From assembly GCF_900110115.1 (NCBI RefSeq), contig NZ_FOCM01000008.1:62001-126000 (forward strand): 64,000 bases of DNA. Reading direction: 5' to 3'. Position numbers and translations under genes: made by a program. Positions 1 through 8,198 of the stretch are shown here, piece by piece. The notes beneath the pieces were generated by a model. The model made no database searches and was not told where the DNA came from. It was given only the letters and a program-made list of their open reading frames with translations. Position 1 is the stretch's first letter. The number at the start of each line of letters is the position of its first letter. This stretch comes from Palleronia pelagia (GTDB taxonomy: Bacteria > Pseudomonadota > Alphaproteobacteria > Rhodobacterales > Rhodobacteraceae).

Positions 1-479
1 CCCGCCCGGGCGATTCGATGGCGGTGGCCGCGGCGCAGGGCGCGTTGCGGCGGAATTTCCAGGGCTACACCGTGGATGCCGACCTGCCGCTGGTGGGGCT
101 GGGGCCCTCGGCGATCTCGCAGTTGCCGCAGGGCTTCGTCCAGAACGCGCCCGCAACGGCGCTGTGGGCGCAGATGGTGGAACAGGGGCAGCTTCCCGGC
201 GCACGCGGGATCGTCGTCGGCCCGGCCGCCCGCGCCATGGGGCGGGTGATCGCGGCGCTGATGTGCGACGGCCGGGCCGATCTTCCCGCGCTGACCGGTG
301 ATCTGGCCCCGGACATGATCGCGCGGGCGCACGCGGCGCTGGACGCGCTGCCCGGGGCCGGACGGCTGGACGAGGACGGCGTGCTGGAACTGGAGGACAT
401 CCGTTTCGCCCGGCTGGTGGCGCACCGGATCGACAGTACGGCCGACACCGGGCCGGGACGCTACAGCCAGGCCTGCTGA
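1..479 (+). CDS. hemN: Oxygen-independent coproporphyrinogen III oxidase, C-terminal part
   Basis: The open frame enters from the left edge (reading frame begins at base 3) and gives about 158 residues, the last third of a roughly 450-residue protein. The segment RRNFQGYT, followed by a G-L-G-x-S-A-I-S stretch and QNAPAT, is typical of the region after the radical SAM barrel of HemN, which decarboxylates coproporphyrinogen III to protoporphyrinogen IX in anaerobic heme synthesis. The radical SAM CxxxCxxC cluster motif lies outside the window, so activity cannot be judged. In this family of bacteria hemN is commonly under FnrL control, but the promoter is not in view. nth follows 42 bases later on the same strand. 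Confidence 0.88.
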   Translation, partial: RPGDSMAVAAAQGALRRNFQGYTVDADLPLVGLGPSAISQLPQGFVQNAPATALWAQMVEQGQLPGARGIVVGPAARAMGRVIAALMCDGRADLPALTGDLAPDMIARAHAALDALPGAGRLDEDGVLELEDIRFARLVAHRIDSTADTGPGRYSQAC

Positions 480-521
480 CGCGCCGCATATCGCCGGTTG
501 CGGCATCGGGGCGGGTGGGGC

Positions 522-1178
522 ATGAAACCCGCCATGCGCAAGCCGCTGCCATATCACGTGATCGACGAGATCTTCGCCCGTTTCCAGGCGGCCGAACCCA
601 CGCCCGAGGGCGAGTTGGAACACGTGAACGCCTATACCCTCGTCGTGGCCGTCGCGCTGAGCGCACAGGCCACCGACGCGGGCGTCAACAAGGCCACCCG
701 CGCGCTGTTCGCCAAGGTGACGACGCCGCAGCAGATGCTGGACCTGGGCGAGGACGGCCTGATCGAGCACATCAAGACCATCGGCCTCTATCGCAACAAG
801 GCCAAGAACGTCCTGAAGATGAGCCGCATCCTCGTGGACGAGTATGGCGGCGAGGTGCCGTGTTCGCGCGCCGCGCTGGAAAGCCTTCCGGGCGTGGGCC
901 GCAAGACCGCCAACGTGGTGCTGAACATGTGGTGGAAGCATCCCGCCCAGGCCGTCGACACCCATATCTTCCGCGTGGGCAACCGTACCGGCATCGCGCC
1001 GGGCAAGGATGTCGTCGCCGTCGAGCGCGCGATCGAGGACAACGTGCCCGCGCCCTATCAACTTCACGCCCATCACTGGATGATCCTGCACGGCCGGTAC
1101 GTCTGCGTGGCGCGCAAGCCCAAGTGCCCCGCCTGCCTGATCCGTGACCTGTGCCCCTTCGAGGAGAAGACCGAATGA
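522..1178 (+). CDS. nth: Endonuclease III (DNA glycosylase/AP lyase)
   Basis: 218-residue base-excision repair enzyme that removes oxidised pyrimidines and nicks AP sites. The helix-hairpin-helix LPGVGRKTA carries the catalytic lysine K128, the catalytic aspartate is D146 in AVDTHIF, and four cysteines at 195, 202, 205 and 211 have the C-x6-C-x2-C-x5-C spacing of the [4Fe-4S] loop. Length matches the family (about 210 residues). An upstream in-frame TTG at 498 would add eight unconserved residues; the ATG at 522 behind a GGTGGGG stretch is preferred. The stop overlaps the start of the following kinase gene (ATGA), so the two are probably translationally coupled. Confidence 0.95.
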   Translation: MKPAMRKPLPYHVIDEIFARFQAAEPTPEGELEHVNAYTLVVAVALSAQATDAGVNKATRALFAKVTTPQQMLDLGEDGLIEHIKTIGLYRNKAKNVLKMSRILVDEYGGEVPCSRAALESLPGVGRKTANVVLNMWWKHPAQAVDTHIFRVGNRTGIAPGKDVVAVERAIEDNVPAPYQLHAHHWMILHGRYVCVARKPKCPACLIRDLCPFEEKTE

Positions 1179-2167
1179 CCACCGACACCCCCCGCATCAT
1201 CGGCATCGGCAACGCCATCGTCGACGTCATCAGCCACGCCGACGACTCGTTCCTCGAGAACATGGGAATCGAGAAGGGCATCATGCAGCTGGTCGAGCGC
1301 GAGCGGGCCGAGCTGCTGTATGCCGCCATGTCCGACCGCATCCAGACGCCCGGCGGGTCGGTCGCGAACACCATCGCGGGGCTGGGGCGGCTGGGGATGG
1401 AGGCCGCCTTCATCGGCAAGGTGCGCGACGACGGGCTGGGCCGGTCCTACGCGAAGGGCATGCGCGACGATGGCATCGCCTTTCCGAACGCGCCGGTCGA
1501 GAACGCCAACCTGCCGACCTCGCGCAGCATGATCTTCGTGTCGCCCGATGGCGAGCGGTCGATGAATACCTACCTGGGCGCGGGCGCCGACCTGTCGCAG
1601 GACGACGTGCCCGAGGCGACCTTCGACGGCGGCGGCATCCTGTTCCTGGAGGGCTACCTGTTCGACAAGGACGAGGGGAAGACGGCCTTCCGGCGCGCCG
1701 CGCAGCTGATCCGCGCCGCCGGCGGCCGCGCGGGCCTGACCCTGAGCGACCCGTTCTGCGCCGACCGCCACCGGTCGGACTTCAAGGCGCTGATCTCGGG
1801 GGAGCTGGACTACGTCATCGGCAACGAGGCCGAGTGGACGACGCTTTACGAATGCGACCTTGGGCACGCGCTGGCGCAGGCCGCCGAGGCCTGCGATACC
1901 GTGGTCTGCACCCGCTCGGGCGATCCCGTCGTCGTGATCCGGAACGGCGAACGGGTCGAGGTGCCGGTGCATCGCGTGACGCCGGTGGACGCCACGGGCG
2001 CGGGCGACCAGTTCGCCGCCGGGTTCATCTACGGCTACGCGCTGGGCCTGCCGGCCGAAACCTGCGGTCGCATGGGCGTGATCGCGGCGGCCGAGGTGAT
2101 CGGCCACGTGGGCCCGCGCCCGCAGGCCAATGTCATGGCGCTGTTCCGCGAGGCGGGGCTGGTCTGA
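1175..2167 (+). CDS. PfkB-family kinase, adenosine kinase type
   Basis: 330-residue ribokinase-fold sugar or nucleoside kinase. The N-terminus IIGIGNAIVDV and the C-terminal PfkB signature DATGAGDQFAAGF (anion hole and catalytic Asp) are clear. A T-P-G-G-S-V-A-N-T segment near residue 60 is the substrate-side glycine motif found in adenosine kinase relatives, so phosphorylation of adenosine to AMP is the likeliest role. Inosine/guanosine or a sugar substrate cannot be excluded. Start is the ATG overlapping the nth stop; an upstream in-frame ATG at 1151 lies inside nth and would add eight residues without homology. Confidence 0.85.
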   Translation: MTTDTPRIIGIGNAIVDVISHADDSFLENMGIEKGIMQLVERERAELLYAAMSDRIQTPGGSVANTIAGLGRLGMEAAFIGKVRDDGLGRSYAKGMRDDGIAFPNAPVENANLPTSRSMIFVSPDGERSMNTYLGAGADLSQDDVPEATFDGGGILFLEGYLFDKDEGKTAFRRAAQLIRAAGGRAGLTLSDPFCADRHRSDFKALISGELDYVIGNEAEWTTLYECDLGHALAQAAEACDTVVCTRSGDPVVVIRNGERVEVPVHRVTPVDATGAGDQFAAGFIYGYALGLPAETCGRMGVIAAAEVIGHVGPRPQANVMALFREAGLV

Positions 2168-2262
2168 GACCGCTCGCGGTTGCCGTCGGGCGAGGTCATT
2201 CGGGGGGCTGTCGGAAGACTATCCCGGGTGAACCTGCCCCGGCGATCCGGGATCGTCCGCGG

Positions 2263-3060
2263 TCAGTCGCCCAGCTTGGCGTGGACCTCGTCCAGGTCGA
2301 TCTCGCCCACCGGCATCTTGTTGGCCGGGATGTCGAAATCATAGCGGAACAGCTTGAAGTCACGGTGGTAGATTTCCCACATCAGGTGCATCGACAGGTC
2401 GTCGAAATAGTCCTCGACCGGGTGCGCGCGCTTGGGGCCGTGGCCTTCGGATTCGTTGAACCGCGGGATCTGTGAAAGCTCGACCGGATGCGGCGTCTCG
2501 ACCGCGTCCAGCACCCGCTGCATGCCGGTGTTGAAATCCTCGGTCCAGAAGATCTGGTCGTAGCGGCCGCCATTGGCGACCAGTGTACCCACGTGGCCCG
2601 CTACGGCGGACCAGTGGATGTCGGGATCCATTGGCTTGCGGAACCGGATGGTGTCGCGCACGAACAGCAGGAACCGCCGGAACGACGCGATCTGGTCGAA
2701 CTCCTGCTTGCCGTCGTCGCCGCCGACCTCGATCCCGTATTTCTGGATCAGGAGCGGCACGAGGTTGCCCCGATAGCGGCGGCCGTTGCGCTGGATGCCG
2801 CAGATCTTGTCGAAGAAGCTGGACAGCACGCGGGTATAGGGGTTCCGCACGCAGGTGAAGCTCAGGCTGTCATGGGCCTTCACGTTTCGGGTGATCTCGG
2901 GCTGGCTTTCGTCGATGCCCCACTTGTGCATCCCAGACTTCGCGTCGTGGATGTCGCCGTCGTAGAATTCGCCGTGATCGGAATAGTACATGATCTGGCC
3001 GATGGTCGAGCAGGCGCATTTGGGCACGACCCGGTAGACCATGCTTTCACTGGAGGTCAT
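2263..3060 (-). CDS. Sulfotransferase family 2-like protein
   Basis: 265-residue cytoplasmic protein resembling carbohydrate sulfotransferases (HNK-1/chondroitin type), which move sulfate from PAPS to a sugar. The N-terminal VVPKCACSTIGQ matches the 5'-phosphosulfate loop (PKxxxTS-like), and CVRNPYTRVLSSFFDKI near residue 65 matches the 3'-phosphate-binding RNPxxRxxS motif. The start at 3060 has a GGGAG ribosome site five bases upstream; an in-frame ATG at 3081 is the alternative and would add seven residues. No signal peptide or membrane segment. It is divergent from a glycosyltransferase gene 160 bases away, which points to sulfation of a polysaccharide or glycolipid. The acceptor is unknown. 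Confidence 0.8.
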   Translation of the reverse strand: MTSSESMVYRVVPKCACSTIGQIMYYSDHGEFYDGDIHDAKSGMHKWGIDESQPEITRNVKAHDSLSFTCVRNPYTRVLSSFFDKICGIQRNGRRYRGNLVPLLIQKYGIEVGGDDGKQEFDQIASFRRFLLFVRDTIRFRKPMDPDIHWSAVAGHVGTLVANGGRYDQIFWTEDFNTGMQRVLDAVETPHPVELSQIPRFNESEGHGPKRAHPVEDYFDDLSMHLMWEIYHRDFKLFRYDFDIPANKMPVGEIDLDEVHAKLGD

Positions 3061-3220
3061 CCAGACTCCCGGAAATCCCATTCTTTCGTCATCCCCCGGG
3101 GCGCCTCGCGCGTTCAATCGCGAACGCGGCTGTCGATTGCGCCGTTCAAGACTGTTATCGCACCGCCCAACCGGGCTATCAAACCCAAAGGGAAGACCGA
3201 GACCAGATTGGGGCGGGCCG

Positions 3221-4798
3221 ATGGCGAATATCGCATATCTGCTACTTTGCCATAAGGATGCGCCCGCGATCGTGGCCCAGGCGCGACGGATCACCGCCGC
3301 GGGCGATTTCGTCGCCATCCATTTCGACGGTCGCGCCAATGATGCGGATCACGCCGTCATCGCCGCCGACTTGGCGGACAATCCCCGCGTCACGCTGACA
3401 CCGCGGCGGATCAAATGCGGCTGGGGCGAATGGAGCCTTGTGGCGGCAACGATCCTGGCGGCGCGGAGCGCGCTTGAGGCGTTTCCCCGGGCCACGCATT
3501 TCTACATGCTGTCGGGCGACTGCATGCCGATCAAGTCAGCCGAGTATTGCCGCGCCTTTCTCGACCGCGAGGATTGCGACTACATCGAGCATAACGACTT
3601 CTTCAGCTCGGACTGGATCAAGACGGGCTTCAAGGATGAAAGACTGGTCTATCGCCACCTCTTCAACGAACGCACCCAGAAGCGGCTGTTTTACGCGTCG
3701 CTTGCCGCGCAGCAAAGGCTGCGCCTGACACGGCGGATCCCCGAGGATCTTCGGATCATGATCGGGTCGCAATGGTGGTGCCTGCGCCGGTCGAGCCTGG
3801 AATGCGTGCTGGACTTTATCGGACAACGCCCGGATATCGTGCGGTTTTTCCGGACCACCTGGATCCCGGACGAGACCTTCTTCCAGACCCTGGTCTGCCA
3901 TCTGGTGCCCCGGGTCGAGCTGCGCAACCGCACGCCGACCTTCCTGATCTTTACCGATTACGGGATGCCGGTGTCGTTCTACAACGACCATTTCGACTTG
4001 CTCTGCGCGCAGGATTACCTGTTCGCGCGCAAGATCAGCCCCGGCGCGACCGATCTGAAATCCTTGTTGGGAAAGCTCTATATCAGTCGCGGGACTGAAT
4101 TCCATATCTCGAACGAAGGGCGGAGCCTGTTCCATTTCCTGACGAACCGGGGCAGGCACGGGCGCCGCTTCGCCCCGCGGTTCTGGGAGCGCGAGGCATC
4201 CATGGGGCGCGACCGGGAATTGCTGATCGTCGTGTGCAAGAAATGGCACGTGGCGAAACACCTTCTGGTCGCGATCCGCGAACGGACCGAAATTCCCTGC
4301 ATCGAGTATCTGTTCCACGAGGACAGCTGCCCGCTTCCCGACTTGGGCGGGATCGAGAACAGCATGCAGAAGCGCACGCGGCACCGCCGTGCGCTGATCC
4401 GGCTATTGTTCGATTATCATAAGTCCGACCGGTTGCTGATCTGTCTCGATCCCTCGGCGCTTGACCTCATGCGCGACTTCGAAAGCGACAGCGCCCGGAC
4501 CCGCATCCTCGAGATCGAATGCGACTTCTCCGATGAATACCTTGTGGGGCACGCCCGCCGCGTCGGGCTGGCCGGACCCTCCAGCCCCGAAGCCACATTG
4601 GCGCGCCTCCTGCCGACGATCCGCGCCGATTTCCAGTTCGAAAGCGACGCTATAAAAGGCGCCGGCTTCGGACACCTTTCGCGCCTGCGGGAGGATCATC
4701 CGACCACGTCGAACGCGGCTGCGCTAGCCGGTTTTCTGTCGGTGGACGAGGATACGGCCTGCGCACTGGCCGAGTCCGAACACCTGTTTGCCGATTGA
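3221..4798 (+). CDS. GT14-type glycosyltransferase with DUF5928-like C-terminal domain
   Basis: 525 residues. The first 300 resemble the core-2/I-branching beta-1,6-N-acetylglucosaminyltransferase fold: an N-terminal AYLLLCHKD, then KCGWGEWSLV and FYMLSGDCMPIKS, the usual conserved blocks of that family. The C-terminal 225 residues form a separate domain of unknown function (DUF5928/5927-like in Roseobacter relatives). No transmembrane segment is evident, so it is probably cytoplasmic. The ATG at 3221 is the start of the conserved sequence; open frame continues upstream without similarity. It faces away from the sulfotransferase gene, and both probably act on the same surface glycan. Confidence 0.78.
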   Translation: MANIAYLLLCHKDAPAIVAQARRITAAGDFVAIHFDGRANDADHAVIAADLADNPRVTLTPRRIKCGWGEWSLVAATILAARSALEAFPRATHFYMLSGDCMPIKSAEYCRAFLDREDCDYIEHNDFFSSDWIKTGFKDERLVYRHLFNERTQKRLFYASLAAQQRLRLTRRIPEDLRIMIGSQWWCLRRSSLECVLDFIGQRPDIVRFFRTTWIPDETFFQTLVCHLVPRVELRNRTPTFLIFTDYGMPVSFYNDHFDLLCAQDYLFARKISPGATDLKSLLGKLYISRGTEFHISNEGRSLFHFLTNRGRHGRRFAPRFWEREASMGRDRELLIVVCKKWHVAKHLLVAIRERTEIPCIEYLFHEDSCPLPDLGGIENSMQKRTRHRRALIRLLFDYHKSDRLLICLDPSALDLMRDFESDSARTRILEIECDFSDEYLVGHARRVGLAGPSSPEATLARLLPTIRADFQFESDAIKGAGFGHLSRLREDHPTTSNAAALAGFLSVDEDTACALAESEHLFAD

Positions 4799-4853
4799 TC
4801 CCCGCCCGAGGATCCGGAAAGCTGGGTGAAAGCTATTAACAACGGAGCCGCAG

Positions 4854-5234
4854 ATGCCCTTCGCCTACGACGACCAGAACATCTTCGCCAAGATCCTGCG
4901 CGGCGAGATCCCCAACGACACCGTGCTCGAAACCGAGCACACGCTGGCCTTCAACGACATCCAGCCCCAGGCACCGGTGCACGTGCTGGTGATCCCCAAG
5001 GGCGCCTATGTCTGCCATGATGACTTCGCCGCCAATGCCAGCGACGCCGAATTGGTCGATTTCATGCGGGTCTCGGCGCGCATCGTGGCCGAGGCGGGGA
5101 TCAGCCCGGGCGGAGCGGGCGAGGGGTATCGCACCATCTCGAACGCGGGCGCGCACGGGGTGCAGGAGGTGCCGCACTATCACCTGCACATCCTGGCGGG
5201 GCGGCCGTTGGGCCGGATGCTGGCAAAGGCCTGA
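4854..5234 (+). CDS. HIT-family nucleotide-binding protein (HinT-like)
   Basis: 126 residues, standard for the histidine triad family of purine nucleoside phosphoramidases. The catalytic triad motif is HYHLHIL near residue 108; the N-terminal IFAKILRGEIP is the family's other hallmark. Soluble and cytoplasmic. Start ATG has GGAG seven bases upstream. It stands alone, downstream of the glycosyltransferase gene and convergent with the next gene. Confidence 0.93.
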   Translation: MPFAYDDQNIFAKILRGEIPNDTVLETEHTLAFNDIQPQAPVHVLVIPKGAYVCHDDFAANASDAELVDFMRVSARIVAEAGISPGGAGEGYRTISNAGAHGVQEVPHYHLHILAGRPLGRMLAKA

Positions 5235-5293
5235 CGGCCGGTCATGCGCCCGCGAGAACTGCCGGGCGGAAGGCGCGGGCGCGGTTCAGCCTG

Positions 5294-5680
5294 TCAGGCC
5301 GGGCGAGCGCCCACGAACTGCCACGCCGCGTCCTCGTCGCCCCGGTCGAAGCTTTGCGCCTTCAGGGGCAGCACCTTGCCGAAGACCTCGACCAGGCGCG
5401 ACGGGGTCGAGGGCGCGCCGACAACGGCATAGCGGTCGACCTTGGCCACGGATTTGAGCTGCGCCTTCAGGCTTTCCCAGTTCAGGCCCGCGCCGGCCTC
5501 GGACCCTTCGAAGCGGTCGAAGATCAGCAGCATCGAAACGTTGTCGTGGTGCTCGAACTGTTCGTTCATGTAGGCACCCATGGCCTCCATCTCGTCGGAC
5601 GTGATTTCGCCCATGATGTGGAAGGCGAAGACGTGATCTTCGGTGGAGGGGGCCTGGCGGATCGAGGGGGTGACGAACAT
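5294..5680 (-). CDS. SpoIIAA-like (STAS/SpoIIAA-fold) protein
   Basis: 128-residue soluble protein with the alternating strand-helix pattern of the SpoIIAA-like family (formerly DUF3478): FAFHIMGEITSDEMEAM, then SMLLIFDRFEG and DRYAVVGAP. These proteins resemble lipid- or partner-binding STAS domains; the role in proteobacteria is not established. The ATG at 5680 has AGGA eight to nine bases upstream; an in-frame start at 5731 is less well placed. Convergent with the HIT gene and separated from the ABC ATPase gene by 94 bases on the same strand. Confidence 0.7.
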   Translation of the reverse strand: MFVTPSIRQAPSTEDHVFAFHIMGEITSDEMEAMGAYMNEQFEHHDNVSMLLIFDRFEGSEAGAGLNWESLKAQLKSVAKVDRYAVVGAPSTPSRLVEVFGKVLPLKAQSFDRGDEDAAWQFVGARPA

Positions 5681-5774
5681 CGGACAATTCCTGCGGCAGT
5701 GGTGGGCCTTTCCGGCCCTTGGCTGATCCAAACTGCGAAGGGCGGGCCGATGTTCCGTCGCCCGGTCCTCGTGC

Positions 5775-6722
5775 TCAGGCCGCGCGGGTCTGCGCGTTTC
5801 GCGTAAGGTCCAGGAACACGTCCTCGAGATGCGGCTCCTCGATCGACACGTCGGCGATGGTCACGCCCGCGTCGCGCAGCGCGGCCAGGATGTCGCCCGG
5901 CGATGTCTTGGTCTTGGCGTAGTTGATGGCCAGGATCCCGCCACTGCGCCGTTCGAGCTCGGCGTCCGGAGGCAGGGGGATGTCCGCGGGCGGCGTGTCG
6001 TCGGGCTTGATGACCAGGGTCTTGGTGTCGATGAGGCTGATGAGCCGGGCGGTGGTGTCGCGGATCAGCATCTCGCCCTGATTGATGATGGCGATCTCGT
6101 CGCACATCTCCTCGGCCTCTTCGAGGTAATGGGTGGTCAGGATGATCGTCATCCCGTCCTCGTTCAGCTTGCGCACGTTGCGCCACAGCATCTGGCGCAG
6201 CTCGATATCGACGCCGGCCGTGGGTTCATCCAGCACCAGGATGCGCGGCGAGTGGACCAGCGCCTTGCCCAGCAGCAGCCGGCGGCGCATGCCCCCCGAC
6301 AGGTTGCGGGCATAGGCTTCGCCCTTGTCGGCAAGCCCGATCATGTCGAGGATCTCGTCGGTCCGGCGTTCGGATCGGGGCACGCCGTAAAGGCCCGCCT
6401 GCACATCGAGTGAGGCGCGCGGGGTGAAGAACGGGTCGAGGTTCAGCTCCTGCGGCATGACGCCGATGGCGGCGCGGCTCTGACGGGGGTTCACGTCCTG
6501 GTCGAAGCCCCAGATCTTCACGCTGCCTTCCGATTTCACGACAAGACCGGCAAGGATGTTGATCAGGGTCGACTTGCCAGCGCCGTTCGGCCCCAGCAGC
6601 CCGAAGATGGATCCGCGCGGGATCGTCAGGTCGATGTTCTTCAGCGCCTGCTTCGGCGGCTCGGAGCCCGCACCGGCATAGGTCTTGGACAGCCCCGAAA
6701 TCTCGATGGCGTTGTCGGTCAT
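5775..6722 (-). CDS. ABC transporter ATP-binding protein (YadG/CcmA-like)
   Basis: 315-residue ATPase subunit of an ABC-2 type exporter. Walker A is GPNGAGKST near residue 43, the signature is [15 protein letters not shown], Walker B is [12 protein letters not shown], and the switch histidine is in [13 protein letters not shown]-terminal extension of about 90 residues after the ATPase core fits the DrrA/YadG group. No ABC-2 permease gene is adjacent on either side, which is unusual because the pair is normally contiguous; the membrane partner must lie elsewhere. The next gene upstream is divergent, so the promoter is in the 100 bases before 6824. Confidence 0.9.
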   Translation of the reverse strand: MTDNAIEISGLSKTYAGAGSEPPKQALKNIDLTIPRGSIFGLLGPNGAGKSTLINILAGLVVKSEGSVKIWGFDQDVNPRQSRAAIGVMPQELNLDPFFTPRASLDVQAGLYGVPRSERRTDEILDMIGLADKGEAYARNLSGGMRRRLLLGKALVHSPRILVLDEPTAGVDIELRQMLWRNVRKLNEDGMTIILTTHYLEEAEEMCDEIAIINQGEMLIRDTTARLISLIDTKTLVIKPDDTPPADIPLPPDAELERRSGGILAINYAKTKTSPGDILAALRDAGVTIADVSIEEPHLEDVFLDLTRNAQTRAA

Positions 6723-6823
6723 TGCAGTCCGGCTCCCCTTGTCGGCGGTGGCGCGATGTTTATCATCGGCACAGACCTAGGCCCCGCGACACGGCGGGGC
6801 AAGCTGCTTGCGCAAGGGGACCC

Positions 6824-7039
6824 ATGTCCGAGAAACCCGTCGACCTCGAAGGCGACCTGCCGCCCACCGGCGCATTCGACGCGCCCGAGACCGAAACCGT
6901 GACCACGCGCCGCGTCAGCTGCGACGGCGAGATGACCCATCCCCGGGTCTGGCTCCAGATCCCCGAGGAACGCGGCTGGGTCGAGTGCGGCTATTGCGAC
7001 AAGCGCTTCGTGCTGGCCGAGGGCGCGGACGACCATTGA
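6824..7039 (+). CDS. zf-CHCC protein, homologue of complex I subunit NDUFS6
   Basis: 71-residue protein with a single zinc site of CHCC type: C33, H39, C55 and C58. This is the domain of the mitochondrial complex I accessory subunit NDUFS6, whose alphaproteobacterial homologues are found in respiratory complex I of Paracoccus. By family it should stabilise NADH dehydrogenase, although no nuo genes are nearby. ATG start follows an AAGGGGA ribosome site. Its stop overlaps the TTG start of the next gene (TTGA). Confidence 0.82.
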   Translation: MSEKPVDLEGDLPPTGAFDAPETETVTTRRVSCDGEMTHPRVWLQIPEERGWVECGYCDKRFVLAEGADDH

Positions 7040-7587
7040 TCCGTCTGGCCCTGCTGTGCCTGTGCCTGCTGGCACCGGCGGTGGCGGCCGAGCCGAAATA
7101 CGGGATCCTGCGCAACTACAGCGGCCTGCCGCTGGTTTTTCCGCTGGCGATCAAGTCTGACCCGGGGCGTGACCTGATGATCGCGCTGCGCGAACCCGAC
7201 AGCTGGGACGTGGCCTATACCGCGCGGGTCGAGGGCGGCGCCTTCTTCCGCGTGCTGGTTCCGGTCGGCACCTACGTTCTCGAAATCACGCCCGAGGGCG
7301 GGGCGCCGTACCTTTACCCGCAGCCGCTGACCTTCCGGATCGAGGGGTTGAGCCGCAAGGTCGGGCACAGCATCGACCTGCGCGGCGGCGACCTGGGCGC
7401 GCCCGAGCCGATCGCCTTCTGCCAGTCGCGCCGGATCGATCCCGACGACTGGCGGGATCTGCGCGACTACTGGCGGCTGCCCCCTGGGGACCCCGAACGG
7501 CCCGACCGTGTCCCCGGGCCACAGTTGCGCGAACGCCTGTGCGACGGCACCGATGCGCGCCGCAGTTTCGACCCAATCGACGGGTAA
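7036..7587 (+). CDS. Exported protein of unknown function
   Basis: 183 residues if the TTG at 7036 is the start; this codon overlaps the stop of the zinc-protein gene and places a signal peptide ([18 protein letters not shown], cleavage before EP) exactly at the N-terminus. The mature part is rich in beta-type segments ([24 protein letters not shown]) and contains two cysteines, so a small periplasmic domain is likely. I do not recognise a family. Coupling to the NDUFS6-like gene suggests co-expression but not necessarily a shared function. Confidence 0.6.
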   Translation: MIRLALLCLCLLAPAVAAEPKYGILRNYSGLPLVFPLAIKSDPGRDLMIALREPDSWDVAYTARVEGGAFFRVLVPVGTYVLEITPEGGAPYLYPQPLTFRIEGLSRKVGHSIDLRGGDLGAPEPIAFCQSRRIDPDDWRDLRDYWRLPPGDPERPDRVPGPQLRERLCDGTDARRSFDPIDG

Positions 7588-7618
7588 TTTCGCCTCCGGA
7601 TTTTCGGAGGATGTGCGC

Positions 7619-8140
7619 ATGGCACAGGGTTTCAGGCCGGCGGGCGACATGCGCCTGGGGATGCTGGCGGTCTTGATGGGCGCCACGGCGTTGCTGGTCG
7701 CGATGATCCACATCTTCGGCGGACCATTCGCCCCGCAGCAGCCGGTGGGTGTGAGCATCGGTGAAATCGCGGGCGATATCCGCGCGTCGGCCTGGCGGGC
7801 CGTGACCGGTGCGCCGCAGCCCGCGCCCGTCCCGCGCGGCTGGGACATCGACCGGGTGCTGGGGCTGGCCGGGCCGGTGATCGGGGCGCTGGCCGTCGGG
7901 CTTGCGGCTATCTCGGTCTCGCGCAGAGGGTCGACGCGGCTGGCCGCCATGGCGACGGGGCTGGGCCTGTCGGCCATCACCTTCCAGTTCATCTGGTGGC
8001 TGGCGGTGCTCATGGCCTGCGTGGCGCTGCTGATCTCGATCGTCGAGGCGGTGGGCGACATCTTCGGACCGGTCGGCGATCTTCTCACGGGGATCGGCGG
8101 GTTCTTCTCGGGGCTGTTCGACGGTCTCTTCGGCGGCTGA
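7619..8140 (+). CDS. Small membrane protein of unknown function
   Basis: 173 residues with hydrophobic segments near residues 13-33, 80-100 and 112-140, separated by a proline-rich loop; the C-terminus is a glycine/phenylalanine-rich amphipathic stretch (GGFFSGLFDGLFGG). The ATG at 7619 has a GGAGG site eight bases upstream; the open frame extends back into the previous gene without similarity. No recognised family. It lies between the exported protein gene and polA on the same strand. Confidence 0.55.
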   Translation: MAQGFRPAGDMRLGMLAVLMGATALLVAMIHIFGGPFAPQQPVGVSIGEIAGDIRASAWRAVTGAPQPAPVPRGWDIDRVLGLAGPVIGALAVGLAAISVSRRGSTRLAAMATGLGLSAITFQFIWWLAVLMACVALLISIVEAVGDIFGPVGDLLTGIGGFFSGLFDGLFGG

Positions 8141-8198
8141 CGCTGGACTCCGCCGCGCGCCCGCGCGATGACACGGGCCAGCAGCGACGGAGAACGCC

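Noticed and set aside
4833-4837. Single TTAAC half-sites (also near 55753) as CtrA sites
   Set aside because: Only half of the recognition sequence is present, and the second is inside a coding region.
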